From a virus: a stretch of DNA of 46,598 nucleotides. A program made the position numbers and the translations under genes. Numbering within the stretch: the stretch's first letter is position 1; each line of letters starts with the position of its first letter. Positions 27,904 to 37,776 of this stretch are shown here, in pieces. The DNA lies in the IMG/VR virus record IMGVR_UViG_3300009285_002677, positions 1 to 46,598 of that record, one strand, 5' to 3'. The notes beneath the pieces are model-generated. The model did not search any database, was not told where the DNA came from, and was given only the letters and a program-made list of their open reading frames with translations.

Positions 27904-30300
27904 ATGCCAATTGCATCAGACATCAGCGTCGCGATCAACGGAAACATCCGATACGTCGGGACGGCAGGGACTAACTACACCGTCCTGGAGTTCCACCGAT
28001 ATCTCGGCGCGCTCATGGACGATGCGCAGGCCAGCGGCGACGACCTCCTTGACATCACATCCGACACGGCAGACGAGCGATCGACAGACCAGATCCTCAC
28101 GCTCAACTCGCCGTACAACATCGACGACACCCTTGCGCAGCACTTGTATGACGGATCCGTCGCGCAGAGCGGCGGGGACACGCTCTATTCTGGACTCCAG
28201 GTGCTCGGCGCGGTGGTTTCCGGCACGGAGATCATGATCGTCCAGGACGATAAAGTGTTGCCGTCCTACTGGGGCACCGGGATCAACGCGGACGCCGCGA
28301 ACAACATCATCATGCAACTGATGATCAAGAGCCGCACAGGCGGCGCCGACATTAACGGCAAGAAGATCATCACGCGCGCCATGGAATATGGCGATCAGTT
28401 CAAGGAATTCCAGGCCACGTTGGGACTCGCCAACTCCGTCAGCGCGCTTTCCACCGAGGCAGACCTCAACAACGCCAAGTCCGACGCAACGATCCAGGGT
28501 TACACGGACATCGCGAACGTCGAGGGCTTCCAGACCATCGACATCGACGGAAACGGAACGCCGGAGGAGTACTATGCAAAGTGGGACAAGGGTTCCCGCA
28601 CGGTCAACGACGTATACGAGCGCTCGAAGTGGATCCAGCAGCGCTCCCACCTCGCCGACTCTGGCGCGGACACTGGGTCAGATTTCGTCGTAGACAACGC
28701 TACGATTGTCGGACAGGGGCAGGAGTTCTCCGCGCGCCCACAGGCCGAAAAACTCACGGAAATGCGGTTCCAGCTCAAGGTTGGCGCCGGCACCCCAGCG
28801 GGAACGCTCGTGGCCGAACTGTACGACTCGGACGACTTGGCCACTGCCAAGCCCACCGGATCGGTACTCGCCACGTCTGAGGCCGTGCTGGTCAGCGCCC
28901 TGACATCCAGCTACCAACAGATCATCTTCAGGTTCAACGACAACGTAACACTCACCGCAGACCAGGAATACTTCGCCGTGATCCGCAATGCGGCCGGCGA
29001 TGCATCGAACTATGTCCACGTCAAGGGGCTGGCGACAACGGGCGCCGATGACGGCAACCTGGCAGTGGAGAACCCGGCGTCAACATGGACGGGCGTGGCA
29101 GCGGACGATCTCTGGTTCTCGGTCAGTTCCAGCCCGCTACACCATGGCCGGCCCGGCGAGAAATTCCGGGGCATCGACTACGAGATCGTTTACGACACGG
29201 AGACGGGTGGCCCGTTCACCGAGGACGAGATCCTCTTCTGGGGCACGCGCGTCACTTTCGATACCCCGTCCGGCACCTTCCTGGTCGGCGAGTACGTGAC
29301 ATTCGAGGCGGACGGGTCAGGGGTCATCAAGAACGCAGGCAAGGTGCTCAAGAACGCGGCCGGCATCTTGACAGTTGCCCTCGAAGACTCGGTGTCGGCG
29401 GACCTGCTCGATAACGACGACATCACCGGAGTCACATCTGGGGCCACAGGAAAGATCGCCACGACCATCGTTGACCAAAACAGGGCCGGAGGGGAGGGCG
29501 TACTGCTCGCGCTTGACGACGACGGAGCGGCCGGCGACTTCTACATCCAACTGATCTCCGGTTCGGCACCGGTGGACAACCTGCTTATTGTTGGCCGATC
29601 ATCCGCCGCGACGGCACTGGTGTCCACCACGGTAACCGCGCGCACGATCAAGCCGGAGTTCTTGGGCCAGAGCACCGGCACGAACATCATCGGTGCCTAC
29701 GGTGTTGGATTCGAGGCGCTGGACGTGGGGGCGAGCGATAAGCTTTTCGACCTAACCAACACACAGCGCGTGCCCCCGAACAACGTCACGTTTACCGTGT
29801 CCGGGCTGGTGAGCGGCGAGGATCGCATTTTGGTCGGACCGCGCACCGGCACATCGCTCAACAAGGCACAGCGCCAGACAGACACGACCCTCTCCGGTGT
29901 GTCCGAAACGCTGGTGCAGTGCTCTGCGGCCGTCCCAACGGGCACCCCGGCGGCCGGCAACGGAACGCTGAACACGCGGCTCAGAGTTGAGTTGGACAGC
30001 GGCATCTATCGGCGGGTGCGCTATTCATCGTACACCGGAAACGACTTCACGCTAGACACGGATGTTGACTGGACCGGCGCTAACGTCTCGACTCAACCGA
30101 AGGACGTATTCGTCGCGTACATCGACGTGCTAGCGGACGGGACATCCGAGGCGTACCAGGCGGTCCACAGCGGAACCGACGTGGACGTGCTTGTCCGTGT
30201 AAGGGATGGCGGCGCAACGCCGATCAAGACCATCGAGATCAGCGCCGTGTTTGGCTCGGCCAGCACAACCACCGCCGTTACTCGCCAGACCGACGCATGA
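27904..30300 (+). CDS. Large virion protein with jelly-roll-like domain
   Basis: Encodes 798 residues. The N-terminal 230 resemble a conserved podovirus structural protein (SDISVAINGNIRYVGTAGTN, MEYGDQFKEFQATLGLANSV). Residues about 260-390 look like a choice-of-anchor or lectin-like jelly roll (AEKLTEMRFQLKVGAGTPAG, YQQIIFRFNDNVTLTADQEY). Later parts are beta-rich repeats with Gly/Ala/Thr. The ATG has AGGAGCAGAAC upstream. It has no signal peptide and a single Cys, unlike the exported-type fibre proteins. Probable tail or appendage component. Confidence 0.62.
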   Translation: MPIASDISVAINGNIRYVGTAGTNYTVLEFHRYLGALMDDAQASGDDLLDITSDTADERSTDQILTLNSPYNIDDTLAQHLYDGSVAQSGGDTLYSGLQVLGAVVSGTEIMIVQDDKVLPSYWGTGINADAANNIIMQLMIKSRTGGADINGKKIITRAMEYGDQFKEFQATLGLANSVSALSTEADLNNAKSDATIQGYTDIANVEGFQTIDIDGNGTPEEYYAKWDKGSRTVNDVYERSKWIQQRSHLADSGADTGSDFVVDNATIVGQGQEFSARPQAEKLTEMRFQLKVGAGTPAGTLVAELYDSDDLATAKPTGSVLATSEAVLVSALTSSYQQIIFRFNDNVTLTADQEYFAVIRNAAGDASNYVHVKGLATTGADDGNLAVENPASTWTGVAADDLWFSVSSSPLHHGRPGEKFRGIDYEIVYDTETGGPFTEDEILFWGTRVTFDTPSGTFLVGEYVTFEADGSGVIKNAGKVLKNAAGILTVALEDSVSADLLDNDDITGVTSGATGKIATTIVDQNRAGGEGVLLALDDDGAAGDFYIQLISGSAPVDNLLIVGRSSAATALVSTTVTARTIKPEFLGQSTGTNIIGAYGVGFEALDVGASDKLFDLTNTQRVPPNNVTFTVSGLVSGEDRILVGPRTGTSLNKAQRQTDTTLSGVSETLVQCSAAVPTGTPAAGNGTLNTRLRVELDSGIYRRVRYSSYTGNDFTLDTDVDWTGANVSTQPKDVFVAYIDVLADGTSEAYQAVHSGTDVDVLVRVRDGGATPIKTIEISAVFGSASTTTAVTRQTDA

Positions 30301-30310
30301 GGCACGTGAA

Positions 30311-30493
30311 ATGGCCCGGCTCATTCGCGTAACGCTGGAGAGTGACGACGGCTCTGTGCGAGAGTTACTCGAGCCAGAGGCCGCGCGGTGGATGGAGTGG
30401 ATCTCCGGGCATGTCGACTGGGACATGTTGCCGGAGACCGATGTCGCCAACGGAGCGACGCGGTTCCTGTGGGTCGAAACGACGGGGGAGTGA
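30311..30493 (+). CDS. Small structural-region protein
   Basis: Encodes 60 residues: MARLIRVTLESDDGSVRELL then EPEAARWMEWISGHVDWDML and FLWVETTGE. GAGGCACGTGAA precedes the ATG. It may be a chaperone or connector of the fibre gene that follows; the two are separated by no bases. No family recognised. Confidence 0.5.
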   Translation: MARLIRVTLESDDGSVRELLEPEAARWMEWISGHVDWDMLPETDVANGATRFLWVETTGE

Positions 30494-32746
30494 TTGCCTG
30501 GATCAATCGTCAGCGATCAGACAGTCATCGACGCAGCGGAGGCTACGACGAACTGGGCGACGGTCGGGACGTGGGGGGGGGCCCCGGCCGCGTCGGCTGA
30601 TATCTTTTTGGAGCAGGCAAATGCTATCAACGCCCGCGCATCAGCAGCTAACGGGCCCGTCGAGCGCTATGCGGGGTCGCTCGTCGCGACCGCATCAAAC
30701 CTGGATCTGACGGTCAGCAACAGGCATCTCTATTTCTGGGTGAAGTGCTTCTCTCTCCCCTCGATGAACACCCGCGCAAAGGGTGGAATCGGCATTTCCA
30801 TCTCCTCCGACACGTCACCCACGAGATCGCCGGCGACGGGTGGCGAGCCGTGGGTGGGGCCGACAAACTCGAAGAACTGGTTCATGACCGGGAAGGATTT
30901 CGAGCCTGAGTCCGGGTGGGTCTGTTACGTCGTGAACCCGAATGGCACGCCCGACTTCACCCTCGGCAGCCCGGTCATGAGCACCACGAACCGCGCCGGC
31001 ATCCGCAGTGATGCGCTGCTGGTGGTCGGCGGCGGCTCGGTCAAGCCGCTCCCGACAATGTGGGACCGCATCGCCTACGGGTCGATGCTCACAATCAATG
31101 AAGGGACGGGAGGTGCCCCGGTAACGTTCGAGGATATCTATGCGGCCGACTCAGCGAACGCAAATCAGTATGGCATCCTCCGGAAAACGGTCGGCATCTA
31201 TCTCCTCGCGGGTAAACTCACCTTCGGTACGACCGGCCAGACGGCGGTCACGGTCTTCGCGGACACCAGCCAGGTCATCGTCTGTCAGGATTTTCCTGTG
31301 GCGGCTGGGCTCTATGAGTTGGTGCTGAATGGCGCCGGGAGTTTTGCCACTACCGTGACCCTGGGCAGCATTTCGGGCACGCTGACGAGCAAGGGCTGCA
31401 CGATTCGCGGTAGCGGACTGAACGAGCGGCGACTTATTGCGCCAGTCATCGTGTCCGGTGGGACGGGCTACACAGCGAACGACATCCTGACGGTCTCGGG
31501 GGGCACGTCAAGCATCGTCGCCAAGTTCAAGGTCATCACCGTGTCGAGCGGGGTCATCACCGAGATTCGCATGGAACAGGCCGGCGCTTACTCGGCGCCG
31601 GTGACTGGCACACTGGCCGTCACCGGTGGAACTGGAGCGGACGCGACATTCACCGCGACAGTCGCTGGTGGGTCGATCTGGACGCTGACCGCAAGCGCCG
31701 CGAATCAGACGCTCAATCTGTACGCATGCACGATCTCCGAAATGCTCTCGGCGGCACTCGCGTCCACCACCACTATGGACGGCTGCATCGTCCAGAACTG
31801 CGGCGAGATCACTGCCAGCGGCGCGACGATCAAGAACTGCACGTTTTTCGACCTGCGAACTACGACGCCGATCAGCGCGACCTATCAGATCCGAGTTACC
31901 ACAAGCACGCCCACCCTGACGAAAAACAAGTACGTCAACTGCGCAACGGCCGTCCTCTGGGATCGCGCTGCCGACCCGAACGGCAAGATCGATGGCAGCG
32001 AGTTCATTTTTGGCGGCGCCGGCCACGCGATCGAGTTCGGCACGAACACGCCGGGCGATCCGACCGAAATCAGCCTGACAGACGTGAAATTCACTAACTA
32101 CGGTGCTGACGACACTACCAACGCGGCGATCTACAACAACAGCGGTAAGCACCTCATCATCAACATCCTCGGCACCGGCAATTCCCCGACAGTGCGCAAC
32201 GCCGGCGGGTCGTCCACGACGATCGTGGCGAACACGGTTACAACCGAGGTCACGGTCAAGGCGCTCGACACGGGGGCGCTGATTACCGGAGCGCGCGTCC
32301 TGGTGATCGCATCAGACAACACCGGCCCGATGCCGTTCGAGGAGACGGTTACGGAGATTACCAGGGTGGACACGACGGCGACGGTAGCCCACACCGCGCA
32401 CGGGCTTGTGGACGGCAAGAAGGTCATGATCAAGGGCGCTAACCAGCAAGCGTATAACGGCGTCTTCGTGATCACCTACATCAATGCCAACTCCTACAGC
32501 TACGCGGTGAGCGGGAGCCCGGCCACCCCGGCGACAGGCACCATCAAAGCGACTGGCGTTGTTATCGACGGCACGACAGCGGCAGGGGTGATCAGCGACG
32601 TGCGCACGCATGCCTCTAACCAGCCGATCAAGGGCGCTGTGCGGAAAATGACGGAGTCTCCATTCTATAAGAATGGTTCGATCGTTGGCGTAATTGACAG
32701 CGCGGACGGCCTTTCAGTCACGGTACAACTGGTGCGCGATGAGTGA
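30494..32746 (+). CDS. Tail fibre or spike with right-handed beta-helix character
   Basis: Encodes 750 residues from a TTG behind GGGGGAGTGA. Many short repeats with N/T/G turns (TASAANQTLNLYACTISEML, TASGATIKNCTFFDLR, LTDVKFTNYGADDTTNAAIY) fit a beta helix in the middle. The N-terminal part (FYFWVKCF-type text, GTGGAPVTFEDIYAADSANA) and the C-terminal TVAHTAHGLVDGKKVMIKGA are separate beta domains. It probably recognises the host surface. Start codon choice is uncertain because the ribosome site is very close. Confidence 0.65.
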   Translation: MPGSIVSDQTVIDAAEATTNWATVGTWGGAPAASADIFLEQANAINARASAANGPVERYAGSLVATASNLDLTVSNRHLYFWVKCFSLPSMNTRAKGGIGISISSDTSPTRSPATGGEPWVGPTNSKNWFMTGKDFEPESGWVCYVVNPNGTPDFTLGSPVMSTTNRAGIRSDALLVVGGGSVKPLPTMWDRIAYGSMLTINEGTGGAPVTFEDIYAADSANANQYGILRKTVGIYLLAGKLTFGTTGQTAVTVFADTSQVIVCQDFPVAAGLYELVLNGAGSFATTVTLGSISGTLTSKGCTIRGSGLNERRLIAPVIVSGGTGYTANDILTVSGGTSSIVAKFKVITVSSGVITEIRMEQAGAYSAPVTGTLAVTGGTGADATFTATVAGGSIWTLTASAANQTLNLYACTISEMLSAALASTTTMDGCIVQNCGEITASGATIKNCTFFDLRTTTPISATYQIRVTTSTPTLTKNKYVNCATAVLWDRAADPNGKIDGSEFIFGGAGHAIEFGTNTPGDPTEISLTDVKFTNYGADDTTNAAIYNNSGKHLIINILGTGNSPTVRNAGGSSTTIVANTVTTEVTVKALDTGALITGARVLVIASDNTGPMPFEETVTEITRVDTTATVAHTAHGLVDGKKVMIKGANQQAYNGVFVITYINANSYSYAVSGSPATPATGTIKATGVVIDGTTAAGVISDVRTHASNQPIKGAVRKMTESPFYKNGSIVGVIDSADGLSVTVQLVRDE

Positions 32747-33164
32747 CGACAACAAGTACCCCGACACGCACTCTCCGAACGGCGAAGTGGTCAGGCTGTT
32801 CGGCCGAAAGAAGACTGCTCCCGCCATCAAGTGGGGAAGCGGCTACCTCAACAGGTCGGACCAGGACAAGATCTCTTACCTGGAAAAGCTCGCTTCCTCG
32901 CTTAACGATGCGTTGAGCGAGATGCAGGACGACCGGAACCGGCTTTCCAAGATCGCGTTCTCGCAGGAAACGCAGCTGCGGCAGGCCGGACTAGGCGCCT
33001 CCGCACAAAGCGACATGCTCCAGCAGCAGATCACCCGCTGGAACGCCGACAAGGAAGAGCGTCTCCAGCGCGTTCAGGCTCTCCAGGCGCAGGTCCGCGA
33101 ACAGGCGGCACGCATCAAGGACCTTGAGGCCATGTCAGGCAGCGATAAGGAGACGGCGCAGTGA
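32739..33164 (+). CDS. Coiled-coil structural protein
   Basis: Encodes 141 residues. After a short head (MSDDNKYPDTHSPNGEVVRL) two long coiled-coil regions cover residues 50-75 (KISYLEKLASSLNDALSEMQ) and 90-135 (SDMLQQQITRWNADKEERLQ, ALQAQVREQAARIKDLEAMS). Such proteins may be fibre chaperones or virion trimerisation parts. It overlaps the previous gene by eight bases (ATG before TGA). Confidence 0.58.
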   Translation: MSDDNKYPDTHSPNGEVVRLFGRKKTAPAIKWGSGYLNRSDQDKISYLEKLASSLNDALSEMQDDRNRLSKIAFSQETQLRQAGLGASAQSDMLQQQITRWNADKEERLQRVQALQAQVREQAARIKDLEAMSGSDKETAQ

Positions 33165-33577
33165 CCGTCAACTGGGCGACGGGTGTTATCACAATCCCGC
33201 AGTCGGATCTGACTCCCGTGGTAGGAACGTTGTACGAGTACAGCATTAACACGATGCGACTCGCGCTCAAGTCACTGGAGGACGACGAGGCCGGAATGCC
33301 ATTCCTCGACGCGCATAAGCACACTCCTCCAATTACGCTGGCAGGCGTGACGTTCGCCAGGCAGGTCGAGATCATCAACGGCTACACCATCACGTTCGTA
33401 GACGGTCAGTATGGCGTGAACATCATCGGAGGCAACAGCAATATCGGGGATGTGCTCAACCGGAACCAGGTGAGCGTGAACACCGCGAACAGCAGCGGCG
33501 GCGTGGATATGGCGACACTAGAAGCATCCGTGAATACAACCAAAGAGTTAGCCGAACTGATCTTCGTGAGTGGCTGA
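33161..33577 (+). CDS. Conserved tail-region protein
   Basis: Encodes 138 residues from GTG (GTGA overlap). Contains VNWATGVITIPQSDLTPV, then YTITFVDGQYGVNIIGGNSN and GDVLNRNQVSVNTANSSG, a pattern I recall as widespread in tailed phages near tail fibre or baseplate genes, of unknown detailed role. It may join fibres to the virion. Confidence 0.65.
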   Translation: MTVNWATGVITIPQSDLTPVVGTLYEYSINTMRLALKSLEDDEAGMPFLDAHKHTPPITLAGVTFARQVEIINGYTITFVDGQYGVNIIGGNSNIGDVLNRNQVSVNTANSSGGVDMATLEASVNTTKELAELIFVSG

Positions 33578-36500
33578 TGCTCAATTACCGTGAATTCACC
33601 ATAGACCTGTCGCGCGGGCTGAACACTAAGCTCGACTCCAAGCGGTTAACGCCGGGCGACCTGATCCTCCTGGAGAACGGCATCTTCTCCACGCCGGGGA
33701 CCATCAGGAAGCGCAAGGGCTACGGGCCCCAGGGGCGCGCGGTTGTTCCCGCTGGGTCGATCACGTCCGGGCGGGCGATGGGCGTCCGGGCGGGCGAAGA
33801 ACTGGTGATGATCGGGGACTCTACCGGACTCACTGGACCGGAGACCTCGCGGGTATTCAGCCGGTCAGCCGGCGCGCAGAGGTGGGTGGAGATCGGGACA
33901 GCCCTGCCCGTCGAGGTGTCGGCCGAAACGGTCTCGCAGCCCTACGGCTTCCACTCAATGCCGAACGTCTGCGTCGTGGACGACAAGTTTGCGGTGTACA
34001 CGGGAGAAACGCGGGCGACGCTGCTCTCTGCGGCGGCAACCGAGGCCCACGCAACCATTCGCGACATCGCCACGGGTGCGCGCGTGTGGGAGGGCGAGTT
34101 GGTCGCCGCACAGGAGAACACGCCCAAGCCGCTGGCCATGGGCACCAACGCGGTGATCCTCGTGGCCGACGACGGCGGACCAAACGTGCGCCGGTGGACG
34201 TGGAACTCCGCAACGCCAGCAACGGCGCCGGTGAACGGCGGGACGATTGTTACCGATCTTCAAACAACCGAGTTGTGGGACGCGTGCGAGGTGGATGCCA
34301 GCACGTGCGTGATCGCCAGGGCCACGACAGCCGGGGACATTAAGGTTCTGGCGTTCGACTCCGCTGGCGGCACGGTTGCAACGGCAACGATTCCCGCTGA
34401 GGTCGCAGTTGGCGCGGTTGCGGTATTCAAGGTGTCAAACGGCACGACCAACTACATATGCGTGGCGTGGTCGGTTGCGGGGAACGACGTTCGGTTCAGC
34501 TTGCGCAACGTGTCTACTCTCGTACAGGTGACAGCGCCCGGCGTAGCGTTTGCCGCCGGCGGGGCGGTGCGAAACATCACCGGGGCCAGGGAGACCGAGA
34601 CTGCGGGCGAGTGGATCCGGCTGTTTGCCGACATAGGCACGGCCGTTGTCTCCGGCCAGGTAACGTTTAGCGGCATCGGGTCGGTGTCCGAGGAGACGTT
34701 TTACGGACAGCAACTCGCCAGCAAGGCGTTTTATGCCAACACCCGCGCTAACGTGCTCTGCACCCACGGCGCGTCCGCTGGCGACAATCTCCAGCCAACC
34801 TACTTCCTCCGGGCCGTGGACGCTGCGCTATCGGTAACCAACGTGCCGGTTACTAACGCCAAGGTGCTCTATTCCCGCGGGGCCTACAGCGATGCGTATC
34901 GGCGGACGGTCGGCGCCAGCACCGCCGGCGGACTTCCCCAGTTTGTGGCGCTGGGTGATGACAAGTGGTTGACTGCTGGCCTCAAGCAGGAGCGACTGGT
35001 GCGATCCAGCGTCGCAGGGTCTGCTCCGTACGTTGCGCCAGAGACAACCAAGAGCCTGTGCGGATTCACGTTCGACATGTCGCCGGACATCGCGCCGCCG
35101 ACCGTTGACGCGGCCGGGTCGCTGTTTATTGGCGGATCTCGGCTCGGGCTCTTTGATGGCCGATGGCAGGAGCACGGGTACGATATGTATCCGTACTTTA
35201 CCGTGGCCGACGACGCGACGGCCAGAGATCTCGTTGCGGGCACGGCCTACGACTACGTTGTTGTCGCCGAGTGGACGGACAGGCAGGGGAATCTTCACAG
35301 GTCGTGTCCCTCTGCCTCCGTTGCGCATACTCTCGGCGGCACCATTCCCGGCGCGACGGGGGTTGCCGTTACGATCAACACGTTGACGACCGTGGCCGGG
35401 TGGTCGGACGCCGCATCGAAGGGCGTCCAAACAGTATTCCGGATATTCCGAAAGCTGGCGACCGAAACCGTCTATCACGATACGGGCGTTACGGTAGCAA
35501 ACAACCCAAACACAAGCACTGTCGTCACTGACGAGGGCACGCTCGCCGCTACAATCAACAGTAATCCCACCCTGTACACCACCGGCGGTGTCCTGGAGAA
35601 CATCGGCCCGCCGGCCATGACTTCACTCGCTGCCGGACTCAACCGGATGTTCGGCATCCCGGCCGACGACCGGACCCTGGTCTGGTTCACCAAGGAGAAG
35701 GAATCCGGCATCGCCTACGAGTGGAGCGACCTGCTTACCTTCCGCATCGAGTCCGGAGGTCCCAACATCGCTCTTGCTATCTACGACGACAAGATCTTCG
35801 TGTTCAAGGAGCGGGCGATCTACGTGGTATCCGGCCAAGGGCCCAACTCGCTGGGGCAGGGTAACTGGAACGACCCCTATCTCATTTCCGGCGACATCGG
35901 CTGCGTAGACCGAGCGTCTGTCCTGGTCACCAACGCCGGGGTGTTCTTCAAGAGCCAGAAGGGCATTTACCTGCTTGCCGGCGGGCTGAAGTACGTCGGC
36001 GCGGCGGTTGAGACCTACAACGCCGAGACCGTTGTTCGCTCCGTCCTGGAAGCAAGCTCCCACCGAGCGTTCTTCTTTCTGGAGTCTGGCACCGCGCTGG
36101 TTTTCGACTACGAGACCGGCCAGTGGGGAACCTATCCAAACCACAAGGCTATCGCGGCGGACATCTGGCAGGACAAGCTTACCTGGCTGGACGAGGACGG
36201 GTTTTGCCACCAACAGAATGACGACTTCCTGGACAACGGGGAGTCGTACGGCCTGAAGATCGGGCTCGGCTGGCTCGACATGAACGCGCCGGCCGGCTGG
36301 AAGCGCTTCCGGCGCCTTGGCTTGCTCTGCGAGTGGAAGTCTCCACACAACCTAGTTGCCCATGTTTACTACAGAAAAGGCGAGGTCCCGGACGGCGAGG
36401 GGACGGTCGTCGGCGATACCGTGCGCTACGACCTGACATTCGCCGCGCAGGCTGTCTCCGGTGGGTATTTGCTCCGGGCCCGGTTCCCGCACCAGAAATG

Positions 36501-36624
36501 CTCCGGAGTTCGCTTGGAAATTGAGGACACTGACGGCGAGGGCGAGAGCTACTCCATCTCGGCGATCATGCTTGAGGTGGGAATGAAGCGCGGAATGCAC
36601 CTGTCGGCCGAGAAGACCGTGTGA
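33577..36624 (+). CDS. Nozzle / tail-hub-like large protein
   Basis: Encodes 1015 residues. The start NYREFTIDLSRGLNTKLDSK, LLENGIFSTPGTIRKRKGYG is typical of tail proteins related to T7 gp12-like nozzles or P22 gp10-like stabilisers. Repeated beta blades (DKFAVYTGETRATLLSAAAT, VVAEWTDRQGNLHRS) and the segment LAAGLNRMFGIPADDRTLVW, KIFVFKERAIYVVSGQGPNS suggest a beta-propeller. The C-terminal part GWKRFRRLGLLCEWKSPHN is also beta. Its position after the adaptor and fibre genes supports a nozzle role. Confidence 0.68.
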   Translation: MLNYREFTIDLSRGLNTKLDSKRLTPGDLILLENGIFSTPGTIRKRKGYGPQGRAVVPAGSITSGRAMGVRAGEELVMIGDSTGLTGPETSRVFSRSAGAQRWVEIGTALPVEVSAETVSQPYGFHSMPNVCVVDDKFAVYTGETRATLLSAAATEAHATIRDIATGARVWEGELVAAQENTPKPLAMGTNAVILVADDGGPNVRRWTWNSATPATAPVNGGTIVTDLQTTELWDACEVDASTCVIARATTAGDIKVLAFDSAGGTVATATIPAEVAVGAVAVFKVSNGTTNYICVAWSVAGNDVRFSLRNVSTLVQVTAPGVAFAAGGAVRNITGARETETAGEWIRLFADIGTAVVSGQVTFSGIGSVSEETFYGQQLASKAFYANTRANVLCTHGASAGDNLQPTYFLRAVDAALSVTNVPVTNAKVLYSRGAYSDAYRRTVGASTAGGLPQFVALGDDKWLTAGLKQERLVRSSVAGSAPYVAPETTKSLCGFTFDMSPDIAPPTVDAAGSLFIGGSRLGLFDGRWQEHGYDMYPYFTVADDATARDLVAGTAYDYVVVAEWTDRQGNLHRSCPSASVAHTLGGTIPGATGVAVTINTLTTVAGWSDAASKGVQTVFRIFRKLATETVYHDTGVTVANNPNTSTVVTDEGTLAATINSNPTLYTTGGVLENIGPPAMTSLAAGLNRMFGIPADDRTLVWFTKEKESGIAYEWSDLLTFRIESGGPNIALAIYDDKIFVFKERAIYVVSGQGPNSLGQGNWNDPYLISGDIGCVDRASVLVTNAGVFFKSQKGIYLLAGGLKYVGAAVETYNAETVVRSVLEASSHRAFFFLESGTALVFDYETGQWGTYPNHKAIAADIWQDKLTWLDEDGFCHQQNDDFLDNGESYGLKIGLGWLDMNAPAGWKRFRRLGLLCEWKSPHNLVAHVYYRKGEVPDGEGTVVGDTVRYDLTFAAQAVSGGYLLRARFPHQKCSGVRLEIEDTDGEGESYSISAIMLEVGMKRGMHLSAEKTV

Positions 36625-36637
36625 GTTGCCACTTATG

Positions 36638-36666
36638 TTGACTCCCTATTACGTTGTAGCTAGGCG
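36638..36666 (+). promoter_or_regulatory. Candidate promoter of the core-protein operon
   Basis: TTGACT (36638-36643) and TAGGCG (36661-36666) are 17 bases apart; the -10 resembles the sigma-gene TAGGCT. Inside the spacer is ATTACGTTGT (36649-36658), the 10-base word also found at 14881-14890 before the small terminase. The gap between the 1015-residue gene and the next start is 66 bases, one of the few real intergenic gaps in the late region. Confidence 0.48.
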
Positions 36667-36690
36667 CCCTGCAGCGACGAGGAGTTGTGA

Positions 36691-37776
36691 ATGAGCTTTT
36701 GGAGTGACAGGATCGCCGAAAACCAGGCCGGCGAGTACGGCAAGGCGTTCTCGAACTTCTGGGACAAGCCGACTACGTGGCTTGCCGAGAAGGCCGGCAT
36801 GCGACTCACGCCGGAAGAGCTGCGACGCATCGAGGGCGCTGGGAAGCAGTATGACGACCGCGGCGTTCCGGAGTACACTGCGGGGGAAATAGCCGCAAAC
36901 ACCGCGCTCCGGAAGGTGATGGAGGGGCGGGTTGCCGGTACGGCTGCCTCACCAGCTGAACTCCAAATGCAGGCGGGACTCGCCCGCCAGTTGGCCGGAA
37001 TCAACGCCGCGGCGGCTTCTGGTTCCGGGGCTTCGAATCCGGGCCTCGCGCTGCGGCAAGCGCTGTTCTCTGGGCAGGCGGCCGGTTCCGCCTTCAACCA
37101 GGACGCGGCGATCCTTCGCGCCCAGGAGCAAGCGGCAGCCGAGGCCCGGCTTGCTGGGCTCCTCGGGCAGAACCAGGGGGCGGCGCTCCAGTCTCGCGGC
37201 ATGAACGACGTGCGAGCGCAGAACGCGCAGAATCTCCAAGCGAACATCGCAAACCAGCAGCGGGCGGCGCGGGCACAGTTTTCCGGAGCGGTGTTGGGGG
37301 CGGGCGGCAGCGGGCTAGCCCTTTTGAATGGCCGCGGTGGCGGCGGTGGCAGCGGGGCGCCGGACATCGACTTTGGCTCGGGAGACGCGGTTCCCACGCT
37401 ATTGGGTGATTTGCGGCCGGTAACGTTGCCGACTGAAACGTCGTCGCGGCCGTGGGGACAGAACCCTTACGCGCTGGTGCCTAGTAGGGCCCTCGCCGAC
37501 GGCGACATCGTGACCAGGCCCACGCGGGCGATCGTGGGCGAGGAGGGCCCCGAGGCTGTTGTGCCGCTCAAGACGCCGGCAGACGCCGCCATGGCGGCAT
37601 TCCTCATTCGCCGGGCGAGGGAGAAGCAGGAGGCAGAGGACCGCGGCAGGCAGATCGGGGAGGTGGCGTCCAGAATGTCCGCCGCTCCGGACCCTCGGGC
37701 ACTGATGCCGGCGCTGATGCGGGAACGCGCAGAGCGGCAGCTCGCCGAGCAAATGATGGCCGGAGGCTGGCGGTAG
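36691..37776 (+). CDS. Core/ejection-type protein with tape-measure signature
   Basis: Encodes 361 residues. Ala/Gln/Arg-rich helices dominate (AELQMQAGLARQLAGINAAA, ILRAQEQAAAEARLAGLLGQ), followed by a Gly-rich hinge (NGRGGGGGSG). The segment ADGDIVTRPTRAIVGEEGPE then AVVPL near residue 270-290 is the conserved end-motif of tape-measure and internal core proteins in many phages. GAGGAGTTGTGA precedes the ATG. Likely an internal virion protein released into the host with DNA. Confidence 0.65.
   Translation: MSFWSDRIAENQAGEYGKAFSNFWDKPTTWLAEKAGMRLTPEELRRIEGAGKQYDDRGVPEYTAGEIAANTALRKVMEGRVAGTAASPAELQMQAGLARQLAGINAAAASGSGASNPGLALRQALFSGQAAGSAFNQDAAILRAQEQAAAEARLAGLLGQNQGAALQSRGMNDVRAQNAQNLQANIANQQRAARAQFSGAVLGAGGSGLALLNGRGGGGGSGAPDIDFGSGDAVPTLLGDLRPVTLPTETSSRPWGQNPYALVPSRALADGDIVTRPTRAIVGEEGPEAVVPLKTPADAAMAAFLIRRAREKQEAEDRGRQIGEVASRMSAAPDPRALMPALMRERAERQLAEQMMAGGWR

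Noticed and set aside
23535-33577. Diversity-generating retroelement acting on fibre genes
   Set aside because: No reverse transcriptase and no template/variable repeat pair was seen; repeats are internal protein repeats.
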